The translations under genes were made by a program, and so were the position numbers. This document shows, in pieces, positions 9,147 to 20,600 of a stretch of DNA of 64,000 bases. Numbering within the stretch: the first letter of the stretch is position 1; each line of letters begins with the position of its first letter. This DNA is from Brachypodium distachyon (Eukaryota > Streptophyta > Magnoliopsida > Poales > Poaceae), in NCBI RefSeq assembly GCF_000005505.3, contig NC_016133.3:7316001-7380000 (forward strand), written 5' to 3'. Below the pieces are notes generated by a model, which made no database searches, was not told the origin of the DNA, and was given only the letters and a program-made list of their open reading frames with translations.

Positions 9147-10843
9147 TGTTGGGTTCGTTGCATAGGAAACAAAAATTTTCCTACGAGAAGTGCGGAAGAA
9201 ACCCAAGAATATATATACTAGATGTATGTAACGAGAGGGATCATGAACACCATACCCTCGTAGACCGCTAAGCGTTACGATCACGAGATCGTTGTTGGTG
9301 TAGTGGAACTTTCAATGAGATCAATCTCAGTGCCGAACGAACAGCACCTCCTTGGTATCCACACGTTCAGCTTCACGTTATCTCCTCCTTCCTTGATCCA
9401 GCAAGCGAGAGGGAGAGGTAGACGAGATCCCGGCAGCACGACGGCGTGGTGACTATGGTGAATATTCTCACGGGCAGGGCTACGCCGTGCGCGTGAGAAG
9501 AGGAGGAGAGGAGGGCTCAGGGGAGAGAGATCCAACTGAAAGCTTGGAGTGTCTCTCTCCCTTGCCCCCCCCTTCTATTTATATAGGGGTAGAGGAGGCG
9601 TGGCCGGCCAGGACTATCCCGCGGCCAGGACTCTCATGCGGCCAGGACTCTCCCGCGGCCAGGACTCTCCTCCTGGCCGCATGGGCCCTGTGGGCTAGCC
9701 CCTCGGCCCATTAAGGCCAGGGTGCTCCCTCACAGGCCCATTTAGCCCAGGGATAGGTGGGCCTCAAGGTGGAACCCTCCGGATCCCTCCGGAACCTTCT
9801 AGAAGCTTCCCGGTCAAAACCGGGAAATATTCCAAACTTTCCAGAACCCTGAAAACAACTTTCCATATATAAATCTTTATCTCCGAAACATTCCGGAGCT
9901 CCTCGTTGCGTCTAGGATCCCATCCAAGACTCCGAATCATAATTCGATATCATCATCATTTATCTCATCTAACCCAAGCAACATGAAACGTTAAGTGTGT
10001 GACCCTACGGGTTCGAGAACATGTGGACATGATCAAATATCAATAACCAATAGCGGGACCTGGATGTCCATAATAGTTTCCACATATTCCACGAAGATCT
10101 CATCGGTTGAACCACTATGTCGAGGATTCAATTAATCCAGTATCCAATTCTCTTTGTCTCGCGATATATTACTTGCCCGAGATTTGATCGTCGGTATCGC
10201 CATACCTAGTTTAATCTCGTTACCGGCAAGTTCTCTTTACTCGTTCCGTAATATAATACCCCCGCAACTAAACACATTAGTCGCATGCTTGCAAGCTCAT
10301 TAGGATGTTATATTACCGAGAGGGCCCAGAGATATCTCTCCGTCACAAGGAGTGACAAATCCCAGTCTTGATCCATACAACCCAACAAGCACCTTCTGGG
10401 ATACCTGAAAAACACCTTTATGATCACCCCGTTACGAGATGACGGTTGATGCCCACAAAGTATTCTTCCGGTACTAGGGAGTGGCATGATCTCATGGTCT
10501 AAAGAAATAATACTTGACATAATAAAACATAAGCAACTTAAACTTAAGTGACACGATCAAAAGCTATGTTTAGGTTTGGGTCTGTCCATCACATCATTCT
10601 CCTAATGATATGACCTCGTTATTAAATGACAACACATGTCTATGATTAGGAAACCTTAACCATCTTTAATCAACGAGCTAATCTAGTAGAGGCGTATTAG
10701 GGACACGGTATTTGTTTATTTATCCACACATGTATTTGAGTTTCCAATCAATACAATTATAGCATGGGCAATAAACATTTATCAAGAACAATGAAATATG
10801 ATAATAACAAATTTATTATTGCCTCTAGGGCATATTTCCAACA
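9147..10843 (-). mobile_element. Solo LTR of BARE-1/WIS/Angela copia family
   Basis: A 1697-bp segment from TGTTGGGTTCG to ...GGGCATATTTCCAACA. Read on the minus strand it starts TGTTGGAAATATGCCC and continues into TAGAGGCAATAATAAA, the hallmark 5' terminus of BARE-1/WIS/Angela LTRs. A perfect 5-bp target duplication TTATT lies at 9142-9146 and 10844-10848. Neither a primer-binding site nor coding sequence adjoins it, so unequal recombination left a solo LTR. The family points to a Pooideae genome. Confidence 0.9.
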
Positions 10844-10848
10844 TTATT

Positions 10849-11333
10849 GACTAGGTATGATTCGCAAAGAATAAAACACTATATATACTAACTCTAATGA
10901 ACACAATAATGCATCGTACTTGATTGATTTACATCGAAGTTCGTTCTTGTAGATAGACCTAAAAACGTGTAAATTAAGTAGACTGGGCTCCCATCGACGT
11001 GTTGTGCAACAAACCGGTTACCAAATGTCTTGTCCTCTCACTTGCTTGCTTGGATGCTATAATAGTACGACTTCCCTTGTCTACTGGAAAATTGCGAAGA
11101 GTCCTATACTATTGAAACTGTTGGACATGTAAGATTGTTGTGTGACCACTAGAGATGAATTTGGAATCAGAAGTCCAATTAATCCCAAATCTATTAATTT
11201 GTGCACTCCCTGGCGTCCCCACCAAAGACATGTAGACGATGTAGCTTGCAAATTAAAATTAATAATTGCAGACGAAATTAGAAACTGCAAGGAAATGTGT
11301 GTCCGTGCATATGGTTCGTATCCGCTTAACAAC
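10849..11333. other. Right part of duplicate copy 2, then plain intergenic DNA
   Basis: 10849-10960 resumes the duplicate segment (CTATATATACTAACTCTAATGAACA matches 7310-7335). The rest shows nothing I recognise. Confidence 0.5.
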
Positions 11334-11341
11334 CCTATGAG

Positions 11342-11824
11342 TAGGAGTGGGCACTTTAGACCCAAACCTGAAAACAGAACCGAACCGAAGTTGAATAGAC
11401 GCAATTCTCGGTCTATTCGGGTATCGCGTATTGGGTTCGATTCTTTATTTCGTTTTATTCAGGTTTTGGGTTCAGGTTTCGACACTGAAAACCCGAATAG
11501 ACTATATAGACTGAAATTTCTGAAAAATAGTTAAAGTACATTAGCAATTGAGTCTAGTTCATTATTATGTATTGTTATATGCATTTTCAACTAATTGTGT
11601 ATTTATTATATATTGTTGCTATATTTTTTTTCCGTGTTTTGTTCATTATTTTGCTATGTTTCGTCTACTTTTCATGTAAAAAAATTGAGAAATTAAATGA
11701 TAAATTCGGGTTCGGTTCTTGTTTTTCTCTCCCGGAATTCAGTTCTCATTTTTAGGAACCTGAAATACCCGAACACCGAATAAACCAAACCGAAAAGACC
11801 GAATAGAGCAAATGCCCAGGCCTA
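11342..11824. mobile_element. hAT-like non-autonomous element (483 bp)
   Basis: Ends are TAGGAGTGGGCAC and (inverted) TAGGCCTGGGCAT, with flanking octamers CCTATGAG and CATGTGAG (six of eight identical), as for hAT transposons. The body contains repeated GAACCGAAC / CCGAATAG words near both ends as subterminal repeats and an AT-rich centre. No transposase is encoded. Confidence 0.75.
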
Positions 11825-11975
11825 CATGTGAGCACATGATCACGTACATGGAAGAAACGGTCTAGGTAAGTTATTGGTAATTCTACCAAAAAGCGTGCAG
11901 CCCATGTGTAGCCCAATGAATACGATATCGAGATAAAATTACTCAAAGATGGGTTGTCCAAGCCCAAGCTTATTG

Positions 11976-12061
11976 TACTCCCTTTGTTTCATAATTCTTG
12001 TCGTGGGTTTATTTTAAATTTGAACTAAAACCATGACAAGAATTATGTGACAGAGGAAGTA
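11976..12061. mobile_element. Stowaway-like MITE (86 bp)
   Basis: TA-flanked; CTCCCTTTGTTTCATAATTC ... GAATTATGTGACAGAGGAAG with inner AATTCTTGTCGTGG pairing. Confidence 0.8.
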
Positions 12062-12179
12062 CCTATTAGCTTAGTGATCTCAAAATAAAAATCATCCGCG
12101 TTGTGATATCAAACACGGAAGCCTTGTCCACTGAAACCAACTGCGTTTTGACAGCGATTCCGATCGATGTGCCCACATG

Positions 12180-13532
12180 TAAGTGAATTCCATTTTTGGC
12201 CCCCAAGTTCTAGTTTTTTACAGCTTTGACCCGTTTTGGTGGGACTTCCTATTGTTTTTTTTACCCTATTTAGAAAAAGCTCTGCCACTAATGACCCCAT
12301 TTAAGCTTTTAACCCGAATCAAAGACAATATCCAAGTGATAGGGCAGATAAGAGTTGATGCTCTACTGATCCATGGTTTGATATGAAATTTGATATCTTG
12401 CTCTGGTATTGCTTATGACAAAATTTCAATAACGCGAAAAAGTTTAACAAGAAAATTTAGAAGCTTGTGTGAGAGGTTTAGCAACTGGTCAGCTTATGTG
12501 CACCGTGATCTCAGGTTTGATGATTTTGAAGCCAAACTGTAACTCGAGCAGGGGAAGTGTCAAGCAGAAAACAATCAAGGAACGCAAGAAGTAGCAGCAT
12601 CACAATATATTTTCCTGCAAGAGCATGCATGCCTGTTCAACTATCGTCTCTCGCTCAGGTCCAGCAGCAGGACGGACAAAATTGCACGAGAATGGAACAA
12701 GCCAGATCGATTTCTGTTAGCCTTATAACACCCGTCAAGAACACGAGAAAGGACGAATTTAGAATTTTAGACATCCAAACATTCAATCAACCAATATGAT
12801 GGTACAAGGATTTGGGAGGTAGAGAAACAAAATTGAGGGACACCCTGACCGCACATCTGGCGTCAGCGTAGAGTCAAATTCAATACAATGGTCCATGGAT
12901 CAGTAGTGTCTTTGATTTGGGTCAAGAGTTTAAATGAGATCATTAGTGGCAGACTTTTGCTAAATGGGGTAAACAACTGAAATCTCACTAAATGAGCTCA
13001 AAGCTGTAAAAAACCTGGAACTTGGGGGTTTTAAATAGCACGCTATTTCCTCGCTATAGCGTCGATGTAGCATATTTGAAGGCCCGGCGCTATTTTTAAG
13101 TAATTTTCTCGCTATGCCGCTATTCACGCTAATAGCGCGTTAAATGGCGCTAATCGCTATTTTGTATAGCGCGCTAAAGGTGCGACACAAGGAGCAGTCG
13201 CTTCATAAAAAACAAAGAGAGTTTCCTACCTTAGAAAAAAGAAGAAGCTGCTTCTTGAGCGCAATCGGCTGGTCCTCTTCTAATCCGAGTCATCGACATG
13301 CATTCTTCATCTCCTTTCGAATGAGTATTTTATACTATATTATTGCCCCATGGGCTTTGGATGTTATGCTTGATTCCTTAAACCTATTTAATTTTTTAAT
13401 TATGCCTCGTATCTATATCTATATTTATGCTATGGATTTGGTCTTGTAAATGATAGCATCTAGAGGAGGCCACCGCTAAATGTCGTAGCGCGTTATTTAA
13501 AATCTTGGTCAAAAATGTAATTCACTCTTAAT
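12180..13532. mobile_element. MULE-like long-TIR element, split by nested insertion
   Basis: The left arm (about 12180-12372) and the right arm (12887-13025, then 13509-13532) are diverged inverted copies. Both include CCCCCAAGTTC, TTTTTTACAGCTTTGA, TGCCACTAATGA and ACTGATCCATGG. The arm is about 170-190 bp, as in Mutator-like elements. The outermost part of the right arm lies beyond a second element (13026-13503), so that element inserted inside the terminal repeat. No transposase frame is seen in the 0.5-kb core, and target duplications could not be settled. Confidence 0.65.
13026..13503. mobile_element. Nested element rich in GCGCTA motifs
   Basis: Left end GGGTTTTAAATAGCACGCTA matches the inverted right end ATTTTAAATAACGCGCTACG. 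The flanks both read CTTGG (13021-13025 and 13504-13508), a likely 5-bp target duplication. The first ~150 bp contain many TAGCGC / GCGCTA / CGCTAT words in both orientations. Elements of this look are scattered in plant genomes; I cannot assign a superfamily. Confidence 0.6.
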
Positions 13533-13634
13533 AGCATCAACCATGGTTCCGTGTGAAACCACAGCGACAAAATGTGTAATTATGAAACTTACTCTTTCTT
13601 ATGGAATAACTTTAGTAGGTGCACAGTAAATAAC

Positions 13635-14561
13635 TGTTGGAATTTTGGGTTAGGCCCAAGGCCCGATATGAAATTAATTCCTGGAAAATCTCAAAAGCCC
13701 ATTCATGTAGTGGGATGAGGAAGTGGAAATAGTCCCACCTTACTAGTTTAGGGGGAGTTGGACCAATATATAAGATACGTTGGTTCTCACCTCTTGAGCA
13801 AATGAGCAAGGGAAATCCCCACGCGCGCTCCTCCTCCGCCCGCCTCGCCTCGCCTCGTCACGACGCGCACACCGCGTTTCGTGGATCGAGTTCGAGTTCG
13901 AGCTACTCCATCCCGTCGACTGCGTGCACAGCTCGCGGGAGAGCAGGCCTCCGGAACCCCGACCTTCGAGATCCTGCCCGGGAGACGGTCGATAAGGTTT
14001 TTGGGGAGCGTTCTCACGTGATTCGCCAGGAGAGCAGGCCTCCGGAACCCCGACCTTCGAGATCCTGCCCGGGAGACGGTCGATAAGGTTTTTGGGGAGC
14101 GTTCTCACGCGACTGCTCGCTAATTCACGTCTCTGTTTCGTCGGCATCTTCATCACCAATGGCCGACGACCTCGGAGATCCCGCGGCTCGGGCTGCCGCT
14201 CTAGCTCAGCAGCAGCAGGCTGCCCAACTCCAAGCCCAGGCAACTGCTGCTGCACAGGCACTGGCCGGTGCTCAGGAGGTAGTTAAGGCTGCTGCTGCTG
14301 CCGGCGTGAACATCGACACCACTGGACTCGTCACCGACCTCAACAAACAAACACAAGAAAAGAGTACAGCGCCGTACGTAATCTGCTCTTTCTTGTTGAT
14401 TTTGATTAGTAGTTCTATTATTCATGCCGTGAAATTACATGAGTTTTATTGCTGTGCGCTGCTATTTAATTTGTCTAGTTTGCATGATATAATATGCTAA
14501 CATGTTTTACACACTGTTTTTCTGGATTAAATATTCATTGAAATTACCTAATTACTCAGCA
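13635..14561 (+). repeat. 5' LTR of the copia element (927 bp)
   Basis: Runs from TGTTGGAATTTTGGG to ...AATTACTCAGCA and matches 19095-19895. It has a TATATAA promoter box at 13767-13773. It contains a direct duplication of about 87 bp (GAGCAGGCCTCCGGAACC at 13942 and 14029). It lacks about 220 bp that the 3' LTR retains after CGAGTT. The flanking base quintets ATAAC (13630-13634) and CTAAC (19896-19900) are the target duplication, four of five identical. Confidence 0.85.
14159..14377 (+). CDS. Leader exon of copia gag, inside the 5' LTR
   Basis: An ATG frame of 73 codons (MADDLGDPAARAAALAQQ, Gln/Ala-rich, predicted helical) starts within the LTR. Removing 14378-14584 (GTAATC ... TGTAG) joins it in frame to the gag ATG region at 14585/14594. 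The intron would span the LTR-internal junction. This is inference from frame and splice signals; the donor is not a strong consensus. The corresponding 3' LTR has lost the second half of this exon and the donor. Confidence 0.45.
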
Positions 14562-14593
14562 ATCCAAAAACCTTACTCGTGTAGGCAATTTCG

Positions 14594-17500
14594 ATGTCTC
14601 AATTTGCTGTCGCATTGAAACCACCTGTGTTTACTGAACTGCACTTTAAGAAGTGGCAGTATAAATGTCATATGTGGCTCGTGGCTATGGGCGCATGGTG
14701 GGCGGTACAACACGGGAAGACTCAAACAATTGCTTCTCAGCAGTTGTATGTTGAGGCTTGTGTTGTAGTCGTCGGTGCGATCTGTAGTGTGCTGGGAGAT
14801 AAGCACGTTGATGCTTATCTGCACTATCAGGATGCCAAAGAGTTGTGGGATGCGCTCGATGCTAAGTTTGGCGCATCTGACGCTGGCAGTGAGCTGTACG
14901 TCATGGAGCAGTTCTTTGACTATAAGATGGTTGCAAACCGATCTGCAGTGGAACAAGCTCATGAGTTACTGACTATGGCTAAGGAACTTGAACAATTCAA
15001 GTGTCCACTACCCGACAAGTTTGTCACCGGGGGCATCATCGCCAAGCTTCCTCCCTCGTGGAGGAACTTTGCTACTTCACTAAAACACAAGAGACAAGAA
15101 ATCTCTGTGGAGAACCTGATTGGGACTCTTGATGTTGAGGAGAAGCCGAGAGCAAAAGATGCTGGCCCCAAAGGCAACACACAAGAGGGTACGTCAACTG
15201 CCAACATAGTTCAGAGGAACAACCACAACAAGAGTAACAACAAGGGAAAGGCAAAGGTATTCAACAATGCTGGTCCAAAGAACACTACCACTTTCAAGAA
15301 GAAGAAAAAAGGAGGCAACAAGGACAAGGATCCTTGCTTTGTGTGCGGAGGACTTGGCCATTGGGCAAGTAACTGCAAGGAGCGCAAAGGAGGACAGATT
15401 CGGCAAAAGTTTGCTAATTTGACCATTGGCAACAAAGAAGATGCAGGCAGGTATGGTAATTTATTTACTGTATTTTCTGTATGTCAGTCCACCGATTGGT
15501 GGGTCGATACAGGTGCAACTATTCATGTGTGTGCTGATATTTCCTTGTTTTCTTCATATCAGGCCATCAGCTCCTCACTGATGATGGGGAACGGTGCCCA
15601 TGCTTCAGTTCATGGTGTTGGCATGGTGGATCTGAAGTTTACTTTGGGAAAGATCGTGCAACTGAGGAACGTGCAGCATGTGCCCTCCATTCAGAAGAAT
15701 CTTGTTAGCGGATCCCTCCTTTGCAAGGACGGATTTAAGTTAGTGTTTGAGTCCAATAAAGTTATTGTGTCTAAGTATGGACAATTTATTGGTAAAGGTT
15801 ATGAGTGCGGAGGTTTGTTCCGCTTATCCTATTCGGATTTTTGTAATAAGGTCGTGAACAGCGTCAATTCTATTAATAATGAGTCTAATGTTTGGCATTC
15901 ACGACTTTGTCACATTAATTTTGGTTGCATGACGCGAATAGCAAATCTGAGTTTAATCCGTAAAATCACTGTGGCTAAAGGTTCAAAGTGCCAAGCTTGT
16001 GTGCAAGCGAAGCAGCCTCGCAAGGCTCACAAGGCTGCTGAGGAGAGGAACCTAGCACCTTAGAGCTCATACATTCTGATCTTTGTGAGATGAACGGTGT
16101 ATTAACCAAAAGTGGAAAACGCTACTTTATGACTTTCATTGATGATGCGACTAGATTCTGTTATGTGTATTTATTAAAATCAATGGATGAAGCATTGCAT
16201 TATTTTAAGATCTATAAAGCTGAAGTCGAGAATCAACTTGAGAAGAAAATTAAACGTTTGCGGTCTGACCGCGGTGGAGAATATTTTTCTCCAGTGAGTT
16301 TAATTCATTTTGTGAGGAACATGGCATAGTCCATGAGAGAACGCCTCCCTATTCGCCCCAGTCAAACGGGGTTGCTGAGAGGAAAAACCGCACGCTGACT
16401 GACTTGGTCAATGCCATGTTAGACATTGCTGGTTTATCCAAGGCATGGTGGGGGAGGCGCTATTGACTTCATGTCATGTCCTAAATCGTGTTCCCACAAA
16501 ATATAAAGAAGTCACCCCATACGAGCTATGGGAAAAGAAATGACTCACACTTTCTTACTTACGGACTTGGGGTTGTTTTGCGAAAGTCAATGTGACAATC
16601 ACCAAGAAACGTAAGCTTGGACCAAAAACCGTTGATTGTGTCTTTCTTGGCTACGCACTTCGGAGTGTTGGCTATAGATTCTTGGTTGTTAATTCTGGAG
16701 TACCTGACATGAGCGTCGGTACAATTATGGAGTTCAGGGATGCTACATTCTTTGAGGACATATTTCCCATGAGAAATATGCATAGCACATCTAGAGAGGA
16801 TCATTATGTACCTGTTGAACCCGTCAGTTCAGAGGAACATCAGGATCATGGTGTAGCTTCTGAACCCGCCATCCCAGTGGAAAATTTTGAACAAACACGT
16901 GATGAGATTCCTGAGGAGCATGACAATGAAGCCCCTATTAGGGGTAAGCGACAAAGCATTGCTAAATCCTTTAGTGATGATTTCATTGTGTACCTTGTGG
17001 ATGACATCCCTAAAACCATTAATGAGGCCTTTGCATCTCCGGATGCGGACTATTGGAAGGAAGCCATTCGTACTGAGATGGATTCTATCATGGCTAATGG
17101 TACTTGGAAGGTCGTTGACCGTCCGTACGGGTGCAAACCTGTAGGATGCAAGTGGATATTCAAGAAAAAGCTTAGGCCTGATGGTACAATTGAGAAGTAC
17201 AAGGCGCGGCTTGTGGCCAAGGATTTTACCCAGAAAGAATGTGAAGATTTCTTTGATACTTACTCACCTGTAGCTCGATTGACCACAATCAGAGTATTAC
17301 TATCACTGGCTGCCTCATATGGTCTGATCGTCCATCAAATGAACGTTAAGACAGCTTTCCTTAACGGAGAGTTGGACGAGAAAATTTACATGAACCAGCC
17401 AGATGGATTTGTAATAAAGGATCATGAAGGCAAAGTGTGTAAGTTATTAAAGTCTCTATATGGCCTGAAACAAGCTCCTAAGCAATGGCATGAGAAGTTT

Positions 17501-18548
17501 GACAAAACTTTAACATCTGCCGGCTTTGTTGTAAACGAAGCTGACAAATGTGTATACTATCGCCATGGTGGGGGTGAGGGAGTTATACTTTGTTTGTATG
17601 TCGATGACATACTAATATTTGGGACTAACCTCAAAGTGATTGAAGAGGTTAAGACTTTCTTGTCGAAGTGCTTTGATATGAAAGACTTTGGTGTAGCTGA
17701 TGTTATTCTGAACATCAAGCTCGTGAGAGGCGACAATGGTGAAATCACTTTGTTGCAATCTCACTATGTGGAGAAGATCTTGAGTCGTTTTGGCTATGCT
17801 GATTGTAAACCTTCTCCAACTCCTTATGATCCAATCGTTCTGCTTCGAAAGAATCACAGAATTAGAAGAGACCAACTGAGATATTCTCAGATTATTGGTT
17901 CACTCATGTATTTGCCTAGCGCAACTAGACCTGACATCTCTTTTGCTGTGAGCAAGCTGAGTCGGTTCAATAAGAATCCGAGAGATGATCATTGGAGTGC
18001 ACTCGAGAGGGTCATGCGCTATCTAAAGGGCACAATGAGCTATGGTATACACTATACTGGGTACCCAAGGTACTTGAGGGTTATAGTGATTCAAACTGGA
18101 TATCTGATGTTGACGAGTTAAAGGCCACGAGTGGATATGTGTTCACACTCGGAGGGGGCGTTGTTTCATGAAGTCTTGCAAGCAAACGATCTTAACCAGA
18201 TCAACAATGGAAGCAGAACTTTCAGCATTAGATACATCCGCGGTTGAAGCCGACTGGCTTCGTGAGCTCTTGATGGACTTGCCAATTGTTGAAAAACCAA
18301 TACCGGCGATTCTTATGAACTGTGACAATCAAACTACGATAGTCAAAGTGAACAGTTCTAAAGATAACATGAAGTCATCAAGACACGTCAGGAGACGTCT
18401 GAAATCTGTCAGAGCAATGAGAAATTCCGGAATAATAGCATTGGGATATATCCTAACGGCTAAAAATCTGGCAGATCCCTTTACAAAGGGTCTATCAAGG
18501 AATGTGATAGAATCTGCATCAAAAGAGATGGGGTTGCGACCCACGTGA
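14594..18548 (+). pseudogene. Ty1/copia gag-pol, degraded
   Basis: Domains in order: Gag (14594 on, MSQFAVALKPPVF), zinc knuckle CFVCGGLGHWASNC near 15340, protease WWVDTGATIHV, the HX-H-CX2C integrase zinc domain (VWHSRLCHIN ... CQACVQAK), integrase core (IDDATRF, SDRGGEYF), RT (KARLVAKDFTQ, YVDDILIF) and RNase H (STMEAELSALD, LADPFTKGL). The reading is broken by a TAG at 16061, a frameshift and stop near 16327-16590 and a stop at 18119-18121. In RT the block usually reading MDVKTAFLNG is MNVKTAFLNG (17339 on), so the first catalytic Asp is Asn. The copy cannot make active enzyme. Confidence 0.9.
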
Positions 18549-19094
18549 GTTACCATGGCGTTAAACCAACCTATGTGATCAGAGATCCCGTGAATTAGGA
18601 CCTGGGAAACAAGTCATTGGATAACTGAGGAGAGTGTACATTCTTTATCCCACTCCGTTGACGATGCATTACTCTCGTGTACTGTATGGTAGGTTGTTTA
18701 ACTTAATGTGTTCTATCGCGTTGCATTAATTTGCAAGTGAGATACTGTCCTACAGAGTAGTCTCTAAATAACACACCTATATGAGCCCGACTGTTGGTCG
18801 CAGTCTATGAGATTTGGGTGGTCTCTAGTAAGATCATGAAAAGGCCTGGAGAATGACTTATATGCTCCACGCCACGGGTAGCATTCGGCAGCCAGTACCA
18901 GACAACAATTTAGTGAAACTTTAACACAGAAAACTGACAATTCAAAGTTTGTCCATTGTTCAGTTGTGCGTGAGTGAAGCTATTTGTTTAGGTGGATGTT
19001 CAACCTTAATCGGTCTTCACTGAAAAGCTGCTATATCAAAAACAGAGTTTTGGATCAACGGTAATTTATGTGCTTATGAGATATTGTGAGGGAT
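18549..19094 (+). other. 3' untranslated region of the copia element
   Basis: Non-coding stretch between RNase H and the 3' LTR, ending in the purine-rich GTGAGGGAT directly before TGTTGC, a plausible polypurine tract. Nothing else seen. Confidence 0.6.
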
Positions 19095-19895
19095 TGTTGC
19101 AATTTTGGGTTAGGCCCAAGGCCCAATCTGAAATTAATTCCTGGAAAATCTCAAAAGCCCATTCATGTAGTGGGATGAGAAAGTGGGAATAGTACCACCT
19201 TGCTAGTTTAGGGGGAGTTGGACCAATATATAAGGTATGTTGGTTCTCACCTCTTGAGCAAGTGAGTAAGGGAAATCCCCACGCGCACGACGCGACGCGA
19301 CGCGCGCGCCGCGTTTCATGAATCGAGTTTGAGCCGTGCCGGGTCGTGCTTATCTTTTTGGCAGTCAGAATCCGTTGCGGACGCGTAACAATTTCCGATA
19401 ATTGCGGAGTCGGTTTTGGTTTCCTAAACCGAACCGAAGTCCACCTGCGTGCCTATATAATAAGACGACCGCGGCCTCCGGGAAAAAAAAACACCACAAC
19501 CCTAGCTGACACGCCTACGATCCAATCTCGTAGTTCGCCGCCGACTGCTACTCCATCCCGTCGACTGCGTGCACAGATCGCCGGGAGAGCAGGCCTCCGG
19601 AACCCCGACCTTCGAGATCCTGCCCGGGAGACGGTCGATAAGGTTTTTGGGGAGCGTTCTCACGCAACTGCTCGCTTCTTCACGTCCCTATTTCGTCGGC
19701 ATCTTCATCACCGATGGCCGATGACCTCGGAGATCCCGCGGCTCAGGCTGCCGCTCTAGCTCATGAAATTAGATGAGTTTTATTGTTGTGCGTTGCTATT
19801 TAATTTGTCTAGTTTGCATGATATAATATGCTACATGTTTTACACACTTTTTTTTCTAGATTAAATATTCATCGAAATTACCCAATTACTCAGCA
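19095..19895 (+). repeat. 3' LTR of the copia element (801 bp)
   Basis: Matches the 5' LTR from TGTTGCAATTTTGGG to AATTACTCAGCA. It has one copy of the segment duplicated in the 5' LTR. It keeps a 220-bp stretch missing there and lacks about 180 bp covering the leader exon end and its splice donor. Confidence 0.85.
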
Positions 19896-20125
19896 CTAAC
19901 TATACAAAACTTGTGTCCATTGAAAAATAATACGGTAAGCATTTGTGCGGGTTATCTTGCTCATGAAATGTAAAAACATCTTCGATTTGGATTTGGGTTT
20001 GTCAGCTTACTGTAAAAACTTCTCCACCGGCATTGCAGTTGCTCACAGCCTCTAGCCATTCGAGATAGTACTTCTGTACACATTTTAGACCGGTAATCCC
20101 AATGCCAACAACTTTCGCCACTTGC

Positions 20126-20221
20126 TACTCCTTCCATTTCAAATTTTAAGTGACTTTTTATTACATGTATGGAGATAATTTTTTAGACATAGATAGGTTC
20201 ATAAATTTGGACGAGCGAGTA
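20126..20221. mobile_element. Stowaway-like MITE, degenerate
   Basis: TACTCCTTCCATTTCAAATT ... AAATTTGGACGAGCGAGTA, TA-flanked, with imperfect terminal pairing. Confidence 0.55.
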
Positions 20222-20265
20222 CACGTCAGCCTTCCGAGCCACGAGATACCAACCAAGTACGGTGA

Positions 20266-20518
20266 CGCATGGAAACCTTGGACGACTACAGGCACGTAAG
20301 CAGCGGAAGACTGCTTGGCAATGGCATGGTGACAATTAAATACTCTCATCTAAATTCCAAAGCTCGTCCGCGAGTTCGGGAATTCGAGACTCTCATTTCC
20401 GACGGACGAAAGTTCACCGCGTTATACTAGCGGCGGCGTCGGCACATGACATGAGTCCTTTATTATATTCGGCACCGATTAACCGATACGATGAGCATGG
20501 AAACCTTGGACGACTACA
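20266..20518. repeat. 24-bp direct repeat pair 3' of the UGT gene
   Basis: GCATGGAAACCTTGGACGAC followed by TACA occurs at about 20267 and again at about 20495, roughly 230 bp apart. The repeats frame a stretch without genes. Confidence 0.7.
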
Positions 20519-20600
20519 CGAGATACGGACAAAGCAGAATGGCGCATGGATGGAAAACCTCGACGCGCGTCCTGACGTGCATCACGCCATGACACGTCGG

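Noticed and set aside
14562..14593. Canonical tRNA-Met primer site after the second copia LTR
   Set aside because: The bases after the LTR (ATCCAAAAACC) do not match TGGTATCAGAGC; either another primer is used or the site was lost, so none is annotated.
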